A stretch of DNA of 64,000 nucleotides from Paraburkholderia eburnea (GCF_002917095.1 NZ_PQGA01000002.1:434001-498000), one strand, 5' to 3'; positions 35,823 to 45,302 are shown, numbered from the stretch's first letter. Numbers and translations: made by a program. Notes: generated by a model from the letters alone, not told the origin.

Positions 35823-37964
35823 CTACCGGTTCCCCATTTCCGGATCGCTGATGCTGTCGCGGCCGGTTTCCAGACGGCCCGCGAAGCGGCGGGTAACGCC
35901 GTCTTGCGCGCTCAGCGTGAAGTCGTACCAGCCGCCCGATGCCGCGAGTTGCCAGCTTTGTTCGGCGCGGCCGTGCGGGGGCACCGTGGCGGTCCAGGGC
36001 GCATCGGTGCGATAGGCGTTCGGCGTCACGCTGCATGGGGCGGGTTCGCGCCCGCTGTTCTCGATCGCGAGCGTCAGGACGTTGTTCGCCGCGTCGTAGC
36101 GCAGCCGCGCTTCTGGATTCGCGCCGTGGCGCGCGGCACTCAAGTCGCCGGTAAAGCCGCGATGAAAGCCGTTCGGACCCAGCACCCAGAGATCGTAGCG
36201 GTCGGCGTCGGCGGCTTCGGGCGTCCATGCGTCGCTCAACTGCTTGCCCGCTGAGACCGTGTAGCGGCGCGGCACGCGATCGAGATGCAGCCGGTCATAG
36301 ACGTGAAAGACCGCGCCTGCACTGCCTTCATTGACGAAGTCGAGACGCACGTTGCGCCGCGCGTCCACTCTCGCGTGCACATGCAACTGATAGGGCAGCG
36401 CGCGCGAAGGCCGCGAGAACCGCGCCTGATGGGGGAGCGACTGATCGGCCACGGCGGGCGGCGGGACGGCCTTGAGCTTGCTTTGCTGCGCGTTGAGCGC
36501 GTCGGCGGCGGCCTTGTCCGGCTTGGGAAGCGACGTCGCGGTCTTTTCGTTAGTCATCCTGAAGTCGAGCGCGGAGGTCATATCGCCGAAAACCACGCGT
36601 CGCCACGCGCTGATATTGGGTTCGTCCACGCCAAAGCGCCGTTCGAGAAAGCGCAGCACGGACGTGTGATCGAAGGTCTGCGAGTTCACGAAGCCGCCCG
36701 TGCTCCACGGCGAAATCACGAACATCGGCACGCGCGGGCCGGGGCCATACGGCAGGCCGTCGGGCGTGAGCGGCTTTTCATCGCCGGGCGGGTTGGGCAC
36801 CGTGAAGTATTCGTGTTTCGTGCTGACCGTGGATTTGCCCGCATAGCTGCCATCGGCGTTGGGCGAGGGCGCGTCGGGCGGCGGGACGTGATCGAAGAAG
36901 CAGTCGTTTTCGTCGTAGTTCACGAATAGCACGGTCTTGCTCCAGATCTCCGGATTGGCCGTGAGCGTGTCGAGTACCTGCTGGATGTACCACGCGCCCT
37001 GGTTCGGCGTGGAAATGGCGGGATGTTCGCAATACGCCTGGGGCGCGACGATCCAGCTCACCTGCGGCATGCGGTTCGCGGCGATGTCGTCCCTGAGCGC
37101 CTGCAGGAAGCCGCCATCGGGCATGGTGTTGCCGATGCCCTTGTAAAGCGGCGCGACGGCTTCGATCTCAGGCGTCCACGGCGCATTGGGCGCGTCGCTG
37201 ATCGATTCGTGTACCGTGCGAAAGGCCGCGAAGCCGCAGAGCGGATTGTCGTTGTAGTTATCGGGCTGATTTTCGTAGACCTTCCAGCTCACGCCGGCTT
37301 TTTGCAGGCGTTCCGGATACGTGGTCCATTTCAGCCCCTTTTCAGCGGGGCCGAGCCAGTCCCAACCGTTGTTGTTCACGACGGCATGCGGTTCCAGGCC
37401 ACCGCCGCCGGGGCCGTTCGTGCCGGTCCACAGGAACATGCGGTTCGAATTGGTGCCGCCGTGCAGCGAGCAATGGTAGGCGTCGCAGATCGTGAAGGCA
37501 TTCGCGAGCGCGAAGTGAAACGGCAGATCGGCGGCGTTGAGGTAACCCATCGAGGTATCGCCTTTAGACTTCGGCCACTGCGTCAGGCGGCCATGGTCCC
37601 AGGCGCTGTGCGCGTCGAGCCATTCGTGCGCCCCGCCCGAGAGCAGCGCGTTGCCCCTGGTTTTGTCGAGGTGAAACGGCAGTACGCTGCGTGAACCGTC
37701 GCTCTGCTGCCAGACGCTCGCGCCCTGCGGCTGCGGGATCGTGATGCGGTCGCCGAAGCCGCGCACGCCCGGCAGCGTGCCGAAATAATGATCGAACGAG
37801 CGGTTCTCCTGCATGAAGATCACGACATGCTGGACGTCCTGGATCGTGCCGGTGACATTGTTGGCAGGAATCGCGAGCGCGCGGCGGATAGCCGGAGGAA
37901 AGAGGCCAAGCGTGGCGCCCGCGGCGGCGGCGCGCAGAAAGTGACGGCGGTCCTTCGATGTCAT
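35823..37964 (-). CDS. plcN: Phosphocholine-specific phospholipase C, TAT-exported
   Basis: 713 residues, the size of Burkholderia/Pseudomonas PlcN-type enzymes. The twin-arginine signal is DRRHFLRAAAAGATLG. The catalytic phosphoesterase domain follows with FMQENRSFDHYFGTLPGVRGF, FLWTGTNGPGG and FVNYDENDCFFDHVPPP, and two C-terminal DUF756-like beta domains from about residue 510. It hydrolyses phosphatidylcholine and sphingomyelin-type lipids in the periplasm or outside. The start ATG at 37964 gives an intact TAT signal; the longer frame upstream does not. Likely phosphate-regulated in relatives, but no Pho box was identified. Confidence 0.93.
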   Translation of the reverse strand: MTSKDRRHFLRAAAAGATLGLFPPAIRRALAIPANNVTGTIQDVQHVVIFMQENRSFDHYFGTLPGVRGFGDRITIPQPQGASVWQQSDGSRSVLPFHLDKTRGNALLSGGAHEWLDAHSAWDHGRLTQWPKSKGDTSMGYLNAADLPFHFALANAFTICDAYHCSLHGGTNSNRMFLWTGTNGPGGGGLEPHAVVNNNGWDWLGPAEKGLKWTTYPERLQKAGVSWKVYENQPDNYNDNPLCGFAAFRTVHESISDAPNAPWTPEIEAVAPLYKGIGNTMPDGGFLQALRDDIAANRMPQVSWIVAPQAYCEHPAISTPNQGAWYIQQVLDTLTANPEIWSKTVLFVNYDENDCFFDHVPPPDAPSPNADGSYAGKSTVSTKHEYFTVPNPPGDEKPLTPDGLPYGPGPRVPMFVISPWSTGGFVNSQTFDHTSVLRFLERRFGVDEPNISAWRRVVFGDMTSALDFRMTNEKTATSLPKPDKAAADALNAQQSKLKAVPPPAVADQSLPHQARFSRPSRALPYQLHVHARVDARRNVRLDFVNEGSAGAVFHVYDRLHLDRVPRRYTVSAGKQLSDAWTPEAADADRYDLWVLGPNGFHRGFTGDLSAARHGANPEARLRYDAANNVLTLAIENSGREPAPCSVTPNAYRTDAPWTATVPPHGRAEQSWQLAASGGWYDFTLSAQDGVTRRFAGRLETGRDSISDPEMGNR

Positions 37965-38064
37965 GGTGCCAGTTCGTTCCGGGTCGTGTGGCGCTATCGT
38001 ACCCGGAACACGCGCCGTTGGTTTCTGCGTGGCCGACGCGCCACGCGCATGCAACTACATCGTT

Positions 38065-38973
38065 CTACGAAGCATCGGCGTAAGTGTCAACGGCCTCCAT
38101 CGGCTTCGCATCGAGCACGCTCATGAAGGCCTCGATCAGCCGCGCGTTGCTGCGGCTCTTGAGATGGTAAAGATATTCATGCATGACCGGGCCATCCGGT
38201 TCGATCGGTACGCTCGCCAGCGCCGCGCCGCGCGGCACTTCGCCCGAAGGCATGAGCGAGCAGCCCAGGCCATGGCGGATCGCCTCGCAGATGGCTTCGC
38301 GGCTGCCGATTTCGATCAGCGCGGCGGGCGCGACGCCGCGCCGCTTGAGCGCGGCCTCGGTGGCGTCGCGCGTGCGCGAGCCGGGCTCGCGCAGCAGAAG
38401 TGTTTCATGGGCGAGCACGTTCAGATCGGTGCTGCGCCGCCGCGCGAGCGCATGCGACGGATCGACCACCAGCACGAGCGAATCGCTCGCAATGCGATGG
38501 CGCGCGAGCGTGGGGTCATCGACGCGATTCGACGAAACGGCGACATCGACGCGATATTCCACGAGCGCGTCGAGCACTTCCTTCGAATTGCCCACCTCGA
38601 TGCCGATCTGCACATTCGGATAGCGGCGGCGAAACGCCGCGACGGCCGGAAGAATGTAGTAGGGGCCGGTCGTGCCCAGCCGGAAGCTGCCGGCGTCGAG
38701 CGTGCGGCCGTCGCGTAGCGCGCAATCGATCGCGAGTTCGCTTTCCATCAGCCGGTCGATGAGCGGCATGAGCGCCGCGCCCGTCTGCGTCAGCTCGACG
38801 CGGCTGCCGCGCCGATGAAACAGCTCGACGCCATAGTGCTTTTCGAGCTGCTGGATGCGCGCGGTGACCGTGGGCTGGCTGATCGAGAGGTGCCGGGCGG
38901 CGGCGGTGATGCTGCCATGCCGGACGGTTTCGTAGAAGGCGGCGACGAGCGGCGCGAGTTGCGGGGCGAGCAT
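38065..38973 (-). CDS. LysR family transcriptional regulator
   Basis: 302 residues from the ATG at 38973. The helix-turn-helix is HGSITAAARHLSISQPTVTARIQQLE, followed by YGVELFHRRGSRVELTQTG and an effector domain. It looks closest to the group associated with phosphonate use, a low-confidence impression. A TTG six codons upstream is another possible start. It lies 100 bp before plcN on the same strand, so it could be cotranscribed with it or control it. Confidence 0.85.
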   Translation of the reverse strand: MLAPQLAPLVAAFYETVRHGSITAAARHLSISQPTVTARIQQLEKHYGVELFHRRGSRVELTQTGAALMPLIDRLMESELAIDCALRDGRTLDAGSFRLGTTGPYYILPAVAAFRRRYPNVQIGIEVGNSKEVLDALVEYRVDVAVSSNRVDDPTLARHRIASDSLVLVVDPSHALARRRSTDLNVLAHETLLLREPGSRTRDATEAALKRRGVAPAALIEIGSREAICEAIRHGLGCSLMPSGEVPRGAALASVPIEPDGPVMHEYLYHLKSRSNARLIEAFMSVLDAKPMEAVDTYADAS

Positions 38974-39103
38974 AGGGGCTTGAAACGGCAAATAGCGTCG
39001 ACTCTACCGCGCCTGCGCGACAGTTTCGTTAAGGCGGCGTCAGGACGCATGCGGCGGGCATCGGGCTTGCGCCATCAGGTCATAAACAGCACGGAGGTTC
39101 GCC

Positions 39104-39370
39104 ATGAAAGATCAGCGCAAGTCCACAGGCGCCCAGCCGGCGCGCACGGAGCGGGAAGACGACGCTCCGGTCAAACATCCGCGACATGAAGGCGGCGAGC
39201 CGGTGGCGGCGAAACACCCACACGAGCCGCGCTCGGTCGGCAAGCAGGGGCATGAAGATCTGGAGCGCGGTCTGGAAGACACCGACCGCCGGGGCGGCGA
39301 CGCGTATCAGGAACGCACGCAAAATGATGCGCAGGTCAACGAGAACACGCGTGAGAAGCATCATCGATGA
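39104..39370 (+). CDS. Small hydrophilic protein, unknown function
   Basis: 88 residues, almost entirely charged and polar, with no hydrophobic core (HPRHEGGEPVAAKHPHEP, a QGHEDLERGLEDTDRRGG stretch and an ENTREKHHR end). It looks intrinsically disordered, like desiccation or general-stress small proteins. SD CGGAGGTTCGCC precedes the ATG. It is convergent with a similar hydrophilic small gene. Confidence 0.7.
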   Translation: MKDQRKSTGAQPARTEREDDAPVKHPRHEGGEPVAAKHPHEPRSVGKQGHEDLERGLEDTDRRGGDAYQERTQNDAQVNENTREKHHR

Positions 39371-39386
39371 AGGCGCGGGCTTCCTG

Positions 39387-39417
39387 GGCGGGGCGTGATT
39401 TATCAAGCCACGCCCCG
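39387..39417. terminator. Hairpin between convergent small genes
   Basis: Perfect 10-bp stem GCGGGGCGTG / CACGCCCCGC with an 11-nt loop. No T run follows, so terminator function is uncertain. Confidence 0.4.
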
Positions 39418-39437
39418 CGCGTCATTCAATCACCGCG

Positions 39438-39644
39438 CTAATCCGCCTTCCCGCCGCCGTCCAGGCCTGCGCCGCGCCGCCAGACTTCTTTGCCCCGCCC
39501 GGAAAGCTCGCCGCTGCTGTGGGTTCGATCAGGTTGCGTTCCGTCTACGGCCATCTCGCCGCCAGGCGGCTCCTGGGCGCGCTGCTTTTGGTGTTTGCGC
39601 TGCGAAACGCGATCGTCTTGTGAGCGTCCTGCGTAATCGTTCAT
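39438..39644 (-). CDS. Small hydrophilic protein, unknown function
   Basis: 68 residues from an ATG preceded by GGGAGAAAGCAC. It is rich in Gln, Arg, Gly and Asp (DDRVSQRKHQKQRAQEPPGG), with no hydrophobic segment, so probably disordered. Unrecognised. It lies 68 bp downstream of the receiver gene on the same strand and may share its transcript. Confidence 0.55.
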   Translation of the reverse strand: MNDYAGRSQDDRVSQRKHQKQRAQEPPGGEMAVDGTQPDRTHSSGELSGRGKEVWRRGAGLDGGGKAD

Positions 39645-39712
39645 GTGCTTTCTCCCGGATCGACAAGATCCGCCGATCAATGCGCATCGCGCGTACCTTG
39701 TGCCTGGGTTCG

Positions 39713-40210
39713 TCACGGCGCGGCGATGCGATGCAGCATGTCGAGCAGTTGCGAGACGGCAAACGGCTTGCGCAGAAACCCGGCCACATCGGCGTCCGGC
39801 GGCGGCGTGACGAGCGCCGACACGAGCACGAGCGGCACGTCCACCAGCACGCTGCTACGGCGCATCTCGCGCATCAGGGAAAGGCCGTCCATATGCGGCA
39901 TCATGCAGTCGGAGATGACGACGTCGGGCGGCTCGGCCAGGGCGCTCTTGAGCGCGTCGAGGCCGTCCCCGGCAGTTCTGACCCGATAACCTTCCTGCCC
40001 GACCAGATCCCTGAGTGCATTCAACGTGTTGATGTCGTCATCGACGAGTAAAACGGTAGCCATACGTCGTGTACCTGGGCGGCGCGCGCCCGTATCCTTC
40101 CCGGGGTTTTGACTTTTATCGCGGCGGCGGGAGCCGGCCGGGTCAGGCTTTGGCCTGGCGATGGGGGCGGTGCTCGCAATTTCTGTTCCCATGAGTTTTG
40201 TCGGATTCAT
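39713..40210 (-). CDS. Single-domain response regulator (CheY-like receiver)
   Basis: The last 116 residues are a receiver domain: MATVLLVDDDINTLNALRDLV acidic pair, phospho-acceptor Asp in VVISDCMMPHMDG, and the lysine in GFLRKPFAVSQLL. No output domain. Two starts are possible. The ATG at 40210 has a strong SD (GGGAGGATCGCC) and adds a 49-residue basic, low-complexity head. The ATG at 40063 gives a bare receiver but has only a weak SD. I report the longer form. It follows the DUF2795-like gene by 45 bp. The partner kinase is not in this window. Confidence 0.78.
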   Translation of the reverse strand: MNPTKLMGTEIASTAPIARPKPDPAGSRRRDKSQNPGKDTGARRPGTRRMATVLLVDDDINTLNALRDLVGQEGYRVRTAGDGLDALKSALAEPPDVVISDCMMPHMDGLSLMREMRRSSVLVDVPLVLVSALVTPPPDADVAGFLRKPFAVSQLLDMLHRIAAP

Positions 40211-40255
40211 GGCGATCCTCCCTGACTGCCCTGACGAGCGCGTTAATGAGCGCCT

Positions 40256-40531
40256 TCAGCCTGGCACTTCTCGGCGCGGCAGGGCGCGCGCGTCGAGTCC
40301 GGCCACGATCAAGGCCGACACTTCGGAGAAATTGCCGAACGCCTCGTCGGGCAGACGGCGCAGCGCTTCGAGCACCTCGGGATCCGCGTGCTCCTGCGTG
40401 GCCGCGTCGATCAGCGTGCCAGGGTGCGCGGGATAAGACACGTCATTGACGGCGCGCTGAACCCGATCGATCAGTGCATCGCGAGGGTTGCCGGGCGCGG
40501 CGGATATCGAAGAAGCGGGTGTGAGTGGCAT
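40256..40531 (-). CDS. DUF2795-like protein
   Basis: 91 residues. The segment AVNDVSYPAHPGTLIDAATQ followed by HADPEVLEALRRLPDEAFGNFSEVSALI matches the DUF2795 pattern of a small helical domain. The ATG follows ACAGGAAACGCTC. Function unknown. It is first in a leftward pair with the receiver gene. Confidence 0.7.
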   Translation of the reverse strand: MPLTPASSISAAPGNPRDALIDRVQRAVNDVSYPAHPGTLIDAATQEHADPEVLEALRRLPDEAFGNFSEVSALIVAGLDARALPRREVPG

Positions 40532-40861
40532 GAGCGTTTCCTGTCAGTCAGTAAGCTGATAGCGCAGATGCTGTGCCCGTTTAGCGTCGATTATCGTTTT
40601 TGCTCCGTGCGTCATGCATAAATGCCGCTTACCCACATTGAGATACGCCTGCCATCGCACTGGATACGCCGAAAATATTTGACCGGAATAATTGACTTAT
40701 TAACGGTGGCGGCGCGTTCAGATCGCCATTGAAGAGCATAAATTCATAGGCCGACGCAATATTCTTAAAGTTTCTGCCCTAAACTGATGCGGGCCCTTTT
40801 TTGCCGGCCTATGGCGCGCGATTCCAGGCGCCGTCCCCAGCTCTTGCGTCGTGCGCCGCTC
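40532..40861. other. Gene-free region between divergent DUF2795-like and GGDEF genes
   Basis: AT-richer than its surroundings, as expected for divergent promoters (for example TTGACTTATTAAC near 40690). I see no gene or repeat. An in-frame ATG at 40787 would extend the GGDEF protein by 25 arginine-rich residues. Confidence 0.45.
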
Positions 40862-42055
40862 ATGCTAGATCCGGTCAATATTCTTCTCGTCACGGTGCTT
40901 TCGAGCATCATGAGCCTTGCCATTCTCGGTTCGCTGCGGCCCGCGCGAATTCCTGGCGTGAGCCGCTGGATTGGCGCTTACGTGGTGGCGAGCGTGGCGC
41001 TCGTGCTCACGGGCATGCAGCGCTGGGGAACGCCGGCTCTGACGATCCTCGCGTCGAATACCCTGCTGGCCATCGCGGTGACGCGCGTGCTGGAAGGCTG
41101 CCGCGAATTCTTCGGATTGCGGGCCCGCGCGCCGCTCGCGCGAGCCGGCTGCGGCGTGGTCGCTATCGGCATCGCCTGGTGGTACTGGGCGCAGCCGAGC
41201 CTCGCCGCGCGCGTCGCGCTCGTTTCCGCGTTCCATGCCTCCATTTACGCGGTGATTGCCTGGATGGCGTTGCGCTACCGGCCGCCTGGCCGCCCCGTCT
41301 ACAGCTATCGCTTCGTCACCGTTTCCGCTGGGTTGGGCGCTTTCGCGCATGGTCTGCGCGGGATCACGTATGGCTCCGGGATGATCGAGCAAAGCACGCT
41401 TCTTGTCGCCACGCCGCTCAATGTCATCTGGCTCGCACTGGGGATTCTGGTGCTGCCGTCGCTGTCGATCGGCATGGTGTTGCTCGCGCATGACCGCATG
41501 GCGGAACGACTGGAGCATCTTGCCAATCGCGACGAACTCACGGGCGCGCTGACGCGCCGCGCCTTTGTCGCCCACGCGGGTGCGATGATCGAGGCCGCGC
41601 GCATGAAAGGCACGCCGGTCGTGCTCGCGATTCTCGACATCGACCACTTCAAGGCCGTCAACGACCACTTCGGCCATGCCGCGGGCGATCGCGCGCTGGC
41701 GCATTTCGGCCGCGTGGTGGCGACGGGCGTGCGCGAGACGGATCTGTTCGGACGTCTTGGCGGCGAGGAGTTCGCGCTGCTGTTCCCGGCGATGACACGC
41801 GAGGACGCCGTGATGTGTCTCGACGGGCTGCGCGTGGCCGCGCTCGCGGTGCGGCGCGGCGACGACACGCCGCTGCAGGCGCGCGATCAGCGCGATCAAT
41901 CGGCCCCACACGCGGGGCTGACATTCAGTGCCGGTGTGGACGTCCTGCAAGACGGCGATACGCTGGCAAGTGTGATGGCGCGCGCGGACGCGGCGCTCTA
42001 TGAAGCCAAAACGCGTGGCCGCGATCGCGTGGTGACGGCGCAATCGGCGCATTGA
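40862..42055 (+). CDS. Membrane-anchored diguanylate cyclase (GGDEF)
   Basis: 397 residues from the ATG at 40862. About six hydrophobic helices fill the first ~220 residues. A GGDEF domain follows with NRDELTGALTRRAF, LDIDHFKAVNDHFGHAAGD and the signature GRLGGEEFALLF. RETD precedes GGEEF by five residues, the allosteric inhibition site. It should make cyclic di-GMP in response to a membrane or periplasmic signal. No EAL domain. The start is chosen because the first helix begins there; no strong SD is visible for either candidate. Confidence 0.88.
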   Translation: MLDPVNILLVTVLSSIMSLAILGSLRPARIPGVSRWIGAYVVASVALVLTGMQRWGTPALTILASNTLLAIAVTRVLEGCREFFGLRARAPLARAGCGVVAIGIAWWYWAQPSLAARVALVSAFHASIYAVIAWMALRYRPPGRPVYSYRFVTVSAGLGAFAHGLRGITYGSGMIEQSTLLVATPLNVIWLALGILVLPSLSIGMVLLAHDRMAERLEHLANRDELTGALTRRAFVAHAGAMIEAARMKGTPVVLAILDIDHFKAVNDHFGHAAGDRALAHFGRVVATGVRETDLFGRLGGEEFALLFPAMTREDAVMCLDGLRVAALAVRRGDDTPLQARDQRDQSAPHAGLTFSAGVDVLQDGDTLASVMARADAALYEAKTRGRDRVVTAQSAH

Positions 42056-42935
42056 TTTTCCGCGCGGGCCGCACGAGCGCCAAAGATTCCTGCCGCTTCA
42101 TAAAGAATTCAAAGAGAAAGCGGCAAGATTGGCAGCGGATTATGAGTCCGTCGGATTCATTTCGGCCGCCTGTCGCTTCACTGACGGCAATGCAAAGCGA
42201 ATAGATTCGGGCGATGAAATGCCGCTCCAATTCCGGCGCGCTATGCGATGCAATATGGCGCAATCGTTTCGTTATGCATAATGGATTTCCATGCGGAGGA
42301 AATCTGTCACGTCGCTGTTTTTAAACGATAATTATCAAAAGGCGTGAATGACGTTTCACGCAACGTTCATTCCGGTTAGCCGCGCGGCCCGACGCTCGCG
42401 CTGTCGCGGCAGGCATCGAATCCTGCGGGACGGCATCTCTATCCTGGTACCCAGTGGCGATCACGCGAAACGGGAATCGCGCGGATGTCGACGCGTTTGC
42501 TCACGGCGTCGAGCGAATCGATTGGCTCGCGAAACCCGCTGCCCCTTGCGCGAACGCCGGACGCATTGACGAAAGAAGGCGCACGCCGACGCGGTCCGCG
42601 GCGCCAGGTGGTCCCGCGCGCTGTAGCGCGCCGCGCACGCTTCCGTGCGCCCCTGCATGTGCCTGTGCCGCACATGTGTCCGGGCGCCGACGTGCCCGCT
42701 GGCGCAGCCGGCGCGGGCGCCGCTTTCATTCGCGCGTTTCCCGCAATCGGCGCGCCATGCGCGCGTTCATCAGTCTTCGATTTTTCCGCATTCAAGAGTC
42801 CATGCCCGGCGTGCGTGTGCGAGGTTCGTTCGCGCGCGTCAAGCCGGCGTGGGCCCACTACCGGCCAGCCATCCCAACGGTTCTTTGACGGGACGTCGCC
42901 TGCGGGAGGCGGCCACTAACCACCAGGAGCCTGAG
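42056..42935. other. Long gene-free stretch before the quorum-sensing synthase
   Basis: The first ~290 bp are AT-richer, with a GATAATTATC palindrome at 42327-42336 and an imperfect inverted repeat near 42345-42372 (GAATGACGTT with AACGTTCATTC). The next ~550 bp are GC-rich, with many short inverted repeats. Overlapping arginine-rich reading frames there do not look like protein. It may be a long leader of the synthase gene or hold an unrecognised RNA. Confidence 0.4.
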
Positions 42936-44234
42936 ATGCAAGTAACCCATAACAATTGGCGGGACGCGCACAACAACGACGCCGCGCTGCCGGCTTTCCT
43001 CGCTGCGCGCGTAGACCGTTACTACGGGGAACGTGTGCAGCAGAGTTGGGGAGGCGGCCACATCATGCGCGGCCGCGTACCCGATGCGAACGCACTGCAC
43101 CTGTCGAGCAACGACTATCTGTCGATCGCGCGCCATCCTGAGATTCTCGACGCGATGTGCTCGACGATTCGCTCGGATGGCAACGGACTGTTGATGTCGG
43201 GCATTTTCCTGCACGACGACGACTGCCCGCAGCTTCAACTCGAAGCGCGTTTCGCGCGCTATATGGGCGCGCAGGCAAGCGTGCTGTGCCAGTCGGGGTT
43301 CGCGGCAAATACGGGGCTGATTCAATCGATCGCCAACGAGCAAACGCCGGTCTATATCGACATGATGGCGCATATGTCGCTGTGGGAAGGCATTCGCAGC
43401 GCGGGCGCGAAACCCATCAGTTACATGCACAACGATGCTGATCACCTGGCGCAGCGCATTCGCCGTCACGGCCCGGGTATCGTGATCGTCGATTCGGTGT
43501 ATAGCACGAACGGTAGCGTGTGCCCGTTGGAGGATTTTGCCGATGTATGCGCCGCGCACGATTGCGTGTTCGTGGTCGACGAATCGCATTCGCTCGGCAC
43601 GCATGGGCCGCATGGCGCGGGACTCGTTGCGGAACTCGGGCTGGGCGATCGCGTGCACTTTCGCACGGCGAGCCTCGCGAAGGCGTTCGCAGGCCGCGCG
43701 GGCATCATCAGTTGTTCGCGTCGCTTCCAGGAGTATTTCAAGTTCGAAGCGCTGCCCGCGATTTTCAGCTCGACGTTGCTTCCGCATGAGACCGCCGGTC
43801 TCGCGGCCACGCTCGACGTGATCGAACGCGATGACTGGCGCCGTGCGAAGCTCGCGTCAAATGCGCTTTATGTACGCTCGCGTTTGACCGGGCTGGGCTA
43901 CAACCTCAACGGCAGCGAGACGCAGATCGTGGCGCTCGAAGCCGGACCAGAAGCGCAGACAATCGTGCTGCGCGATGCGCTGGAGGCGCGCGGCATTTTC
44001 GCGTCGGTGTTTTGCGCGCCGGCCACGGCGCAGAACCGCTCGCTCATGCGCCTGTCGATCAACGCGTCGTTGAGCGAGGCCCAGCTTGAGCGCATCGTCG
44101 ATGTTTGCGAAGCGATCCGCGACGAAGTGCAATTGTCCAACTGGCCGTCCACGCGTCGCCTGCTGGAGCGCGGTGCAAACCGTACGCGCGTGCGCGAGAC
44201 AACGGCGCTGCTCGACCTGCCCGTGGCGGCTTGA
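42936..44234 (+). CDS. lqsA: Alpha-hydroxyketone autoinducer synthase (LqsA/CqsA family)
   Basis: 432-residue fold-type I PLP enzyme of the alpha-oxoamine synthase group. It has LHLSSNDYLSIARHPEI, CQSGFAANTGLIQSI, VDESHSLGTHGPHGAG and the PLP lysine in ASLAKAFAGRAG, the pattern that separates LqsA/CqsA/JqsA from KBL and BioF. It condenses an acyl-CoA with an aminated precursor to make the amino-ketone precursor of an alpha-hydroxyketone signal such as LAI-1 or CAI-1. The start ATG follows AGGAGCCTGAG. It is convergent with the LqsR/LqsS-like pair. Confidence 0.87.
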   Translation: MQVTHNNWRDAHNNDAALPAFLAARVDRYYGERVQQSWGGGHIMRGRVPDANALHLSSNDYLSIARHPEILDAMCSTIRSDGNGLLMSGIFLHDDDCPQLQLEARFARYMGAQASVLCQSGFAANTGLIQSIANEQTPVYIDMMAHMSLWEGIRSAGAKPISYMHNDADHLAQRIRRHGPGIVIVDSVYSTNGSVCPLEDFADVCAAHDCVFVVDESHSLGTHGPHGAGLVAELGLGDRVHFRTASLAKAFAGRAGIISCSRRFQEYFKFEALPAIFSSTLLPHETAGLAATLDVIERDDWRRAKLASNALYVRSRLTGLGYNLNGSETQIVALEAGPEAQTIVLRDALEARGIFASVFCAPATAQNRSLMRLSINASLSEAQLERIVDVCEAIRDEVQLSNWPSTRRLLERGANRTRVRETTALLDLPVAA

Positions 44235-44259
44235 TTGAATGAGGGCGTGCTCGCCTGAC

Positions 44260-44295
44260 GGCGTGGAACGCGGTGTTTAATGCGTGTTCCACGCC
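44260..44295. terminator. Hairpin between convergent lqsA and lqsR
   Basis: Perfect 10-bp stem GGCGTGGAAC / GTTCCACGCC around a 16-nt loop. It overlaps the last codons of the lqsR-like gene. No T run, so it may act as a weak or shared terminator. Confidence 0.45.
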
Positions 44296-45302
44296 GCCTG
44301 AATATCGCGGTCGAGGCGTTGCAGATAATTGTCGAACGGCACGAAGTTGTTCAGCGAGATGCCAGCGGGCTGCTTCACGAGGGCATAAACGTAGCGGCAA
44401 TCGCCTTCGAACACCGATGCCGGATGCATGTACGGGCGCCAGTCGGGGCACTGCGTCGGATAGTAGCCTTCGGTGAGCCAGAAGTAGGGCACGCTGTTGC
44501 GGCTGTCCAGCTCGGCCAGGAACCTGGCGGGCGAGCCTTGTTCGACGGCGATTTCGCGCACGCCGCGCAGCGATTCGTCGGTATGGATGATGAGCAGCCA
44601 GGCCGTGCCCTCGGCATCGAACATCAGCAGCCCATGCGGCTGATACGACAGATAGTGTTCGACGATGCCGAGCGACGAGAATATGCCCTGTACATGCGCA
44701 GCGAGCGCGGCATCCTTGAGAAACGCATATTCGGACACCGCAAGCGCTTCGAGCACCGCGCCGCTAGTCTTGTCGATCCAGGCGGTTTGCATATCGTGGA
44801 TCGCCTGATTCAGGGTCTCCACTGCGTCGACTTCATGCTTGCGGATGAAGCGGTCGATCAAGCCCTCGTTGAAGCTCTTGACCGCGACACGTTCGTCGGC
44901 CTTGCCCGTAAGCATGATCTTCTTGAGGGCGGGATTGGCGAGGCGGCGGCAGAACTCGACGCCATTGAGCTCGGGCATGTCGTAATCGACCACCACCACG
45001 GAAATCGACTCGAAACGTGCCGGTCGCTGCACGAGACTGCGAATCGCATCCACGCGCATGGCAATTACCTGATGCGCATCGTTTTCTTCCGTGCGGTCGA
45101 GATAAGGGCTGAAGATGGGCGAGGCGGGATGATCCTGCGCCGCGCGCGCATTCAGGAATTTCAGCGCGCCGGTGGGCGAGCTGAACATCCGGAATGCCAG
45201 TTCCGGATCGAGTTGCAGGCTCAGATTCGAAAGAAATGCCGCACTGTCGTCCACGAAGGCGGCAGTGGTTGGCCAGGAAAACGGCTGAATGGCTTTCGTC
45301 AT
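44277..45302 (-). CDS. lqsR: LqsR-like response regulator
   Basis: 341 residues. The N-terminal ~160 are an enlarged receiver: acidic pair at FVDDSAAF, a ~40-residue insertion, phospho-acceptor Asp106 in VVVVDYDMPELNG, Thr132 in MLTGKADE and Lys155 in RFIRKHEVD. The rest is a domain with no DNA-binding motif I can see, as in Legionella LqsR (about 347 residues), whose output mechanism is unusual. It starts within the stop of the kinase gene... read on the minus strand its ATG overlaps the kinase TGA (ATGA), so the two are translated together. Confidence 0.83.
   Translation of the reverse strand: MTKAIQPFSWPTTAAFVDDSAAFLSNLSLQLDPELAFRMFSSPTGALKFLNARAAQDHPASPIFSPYLDRTEENDAHQVIAMRVDAIRSLVQRPARFESISVVVVDYDMPELNGVEFCRRLANPALKKIMLTGKADERVAVKSFNEGLIDRFIRKHEVDAVETLNQAIHDMQTAWIDKTSGAVLEALAVSEYAFLKDAALAAHVQGIFSSLGIVEHYLSYQPHGLLMFDAEGTAWLLIIHTDESLRGVREIAVEQGSPARFLAELDSRNSVPYFWLTEGYYPTQCPDWRPYMHPASVFEGDCRYVYALVKQPAGISLNNFVPFDNYLQRLDRDIQAAWNTH

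Noticed and set aside
42320..42340. GATAATTATC as a Fur box
   Set aside because: It lacks the 7-1-7 spacing of real Fur sites and no iron gene is near.
42454..42919. Arginine- and alanine-rich frames before lqsA on both strands
   Set aside because: Low-complexity translations, no SD at the right place, several overlapping frames; more likely non-coding GC-rich sequence.
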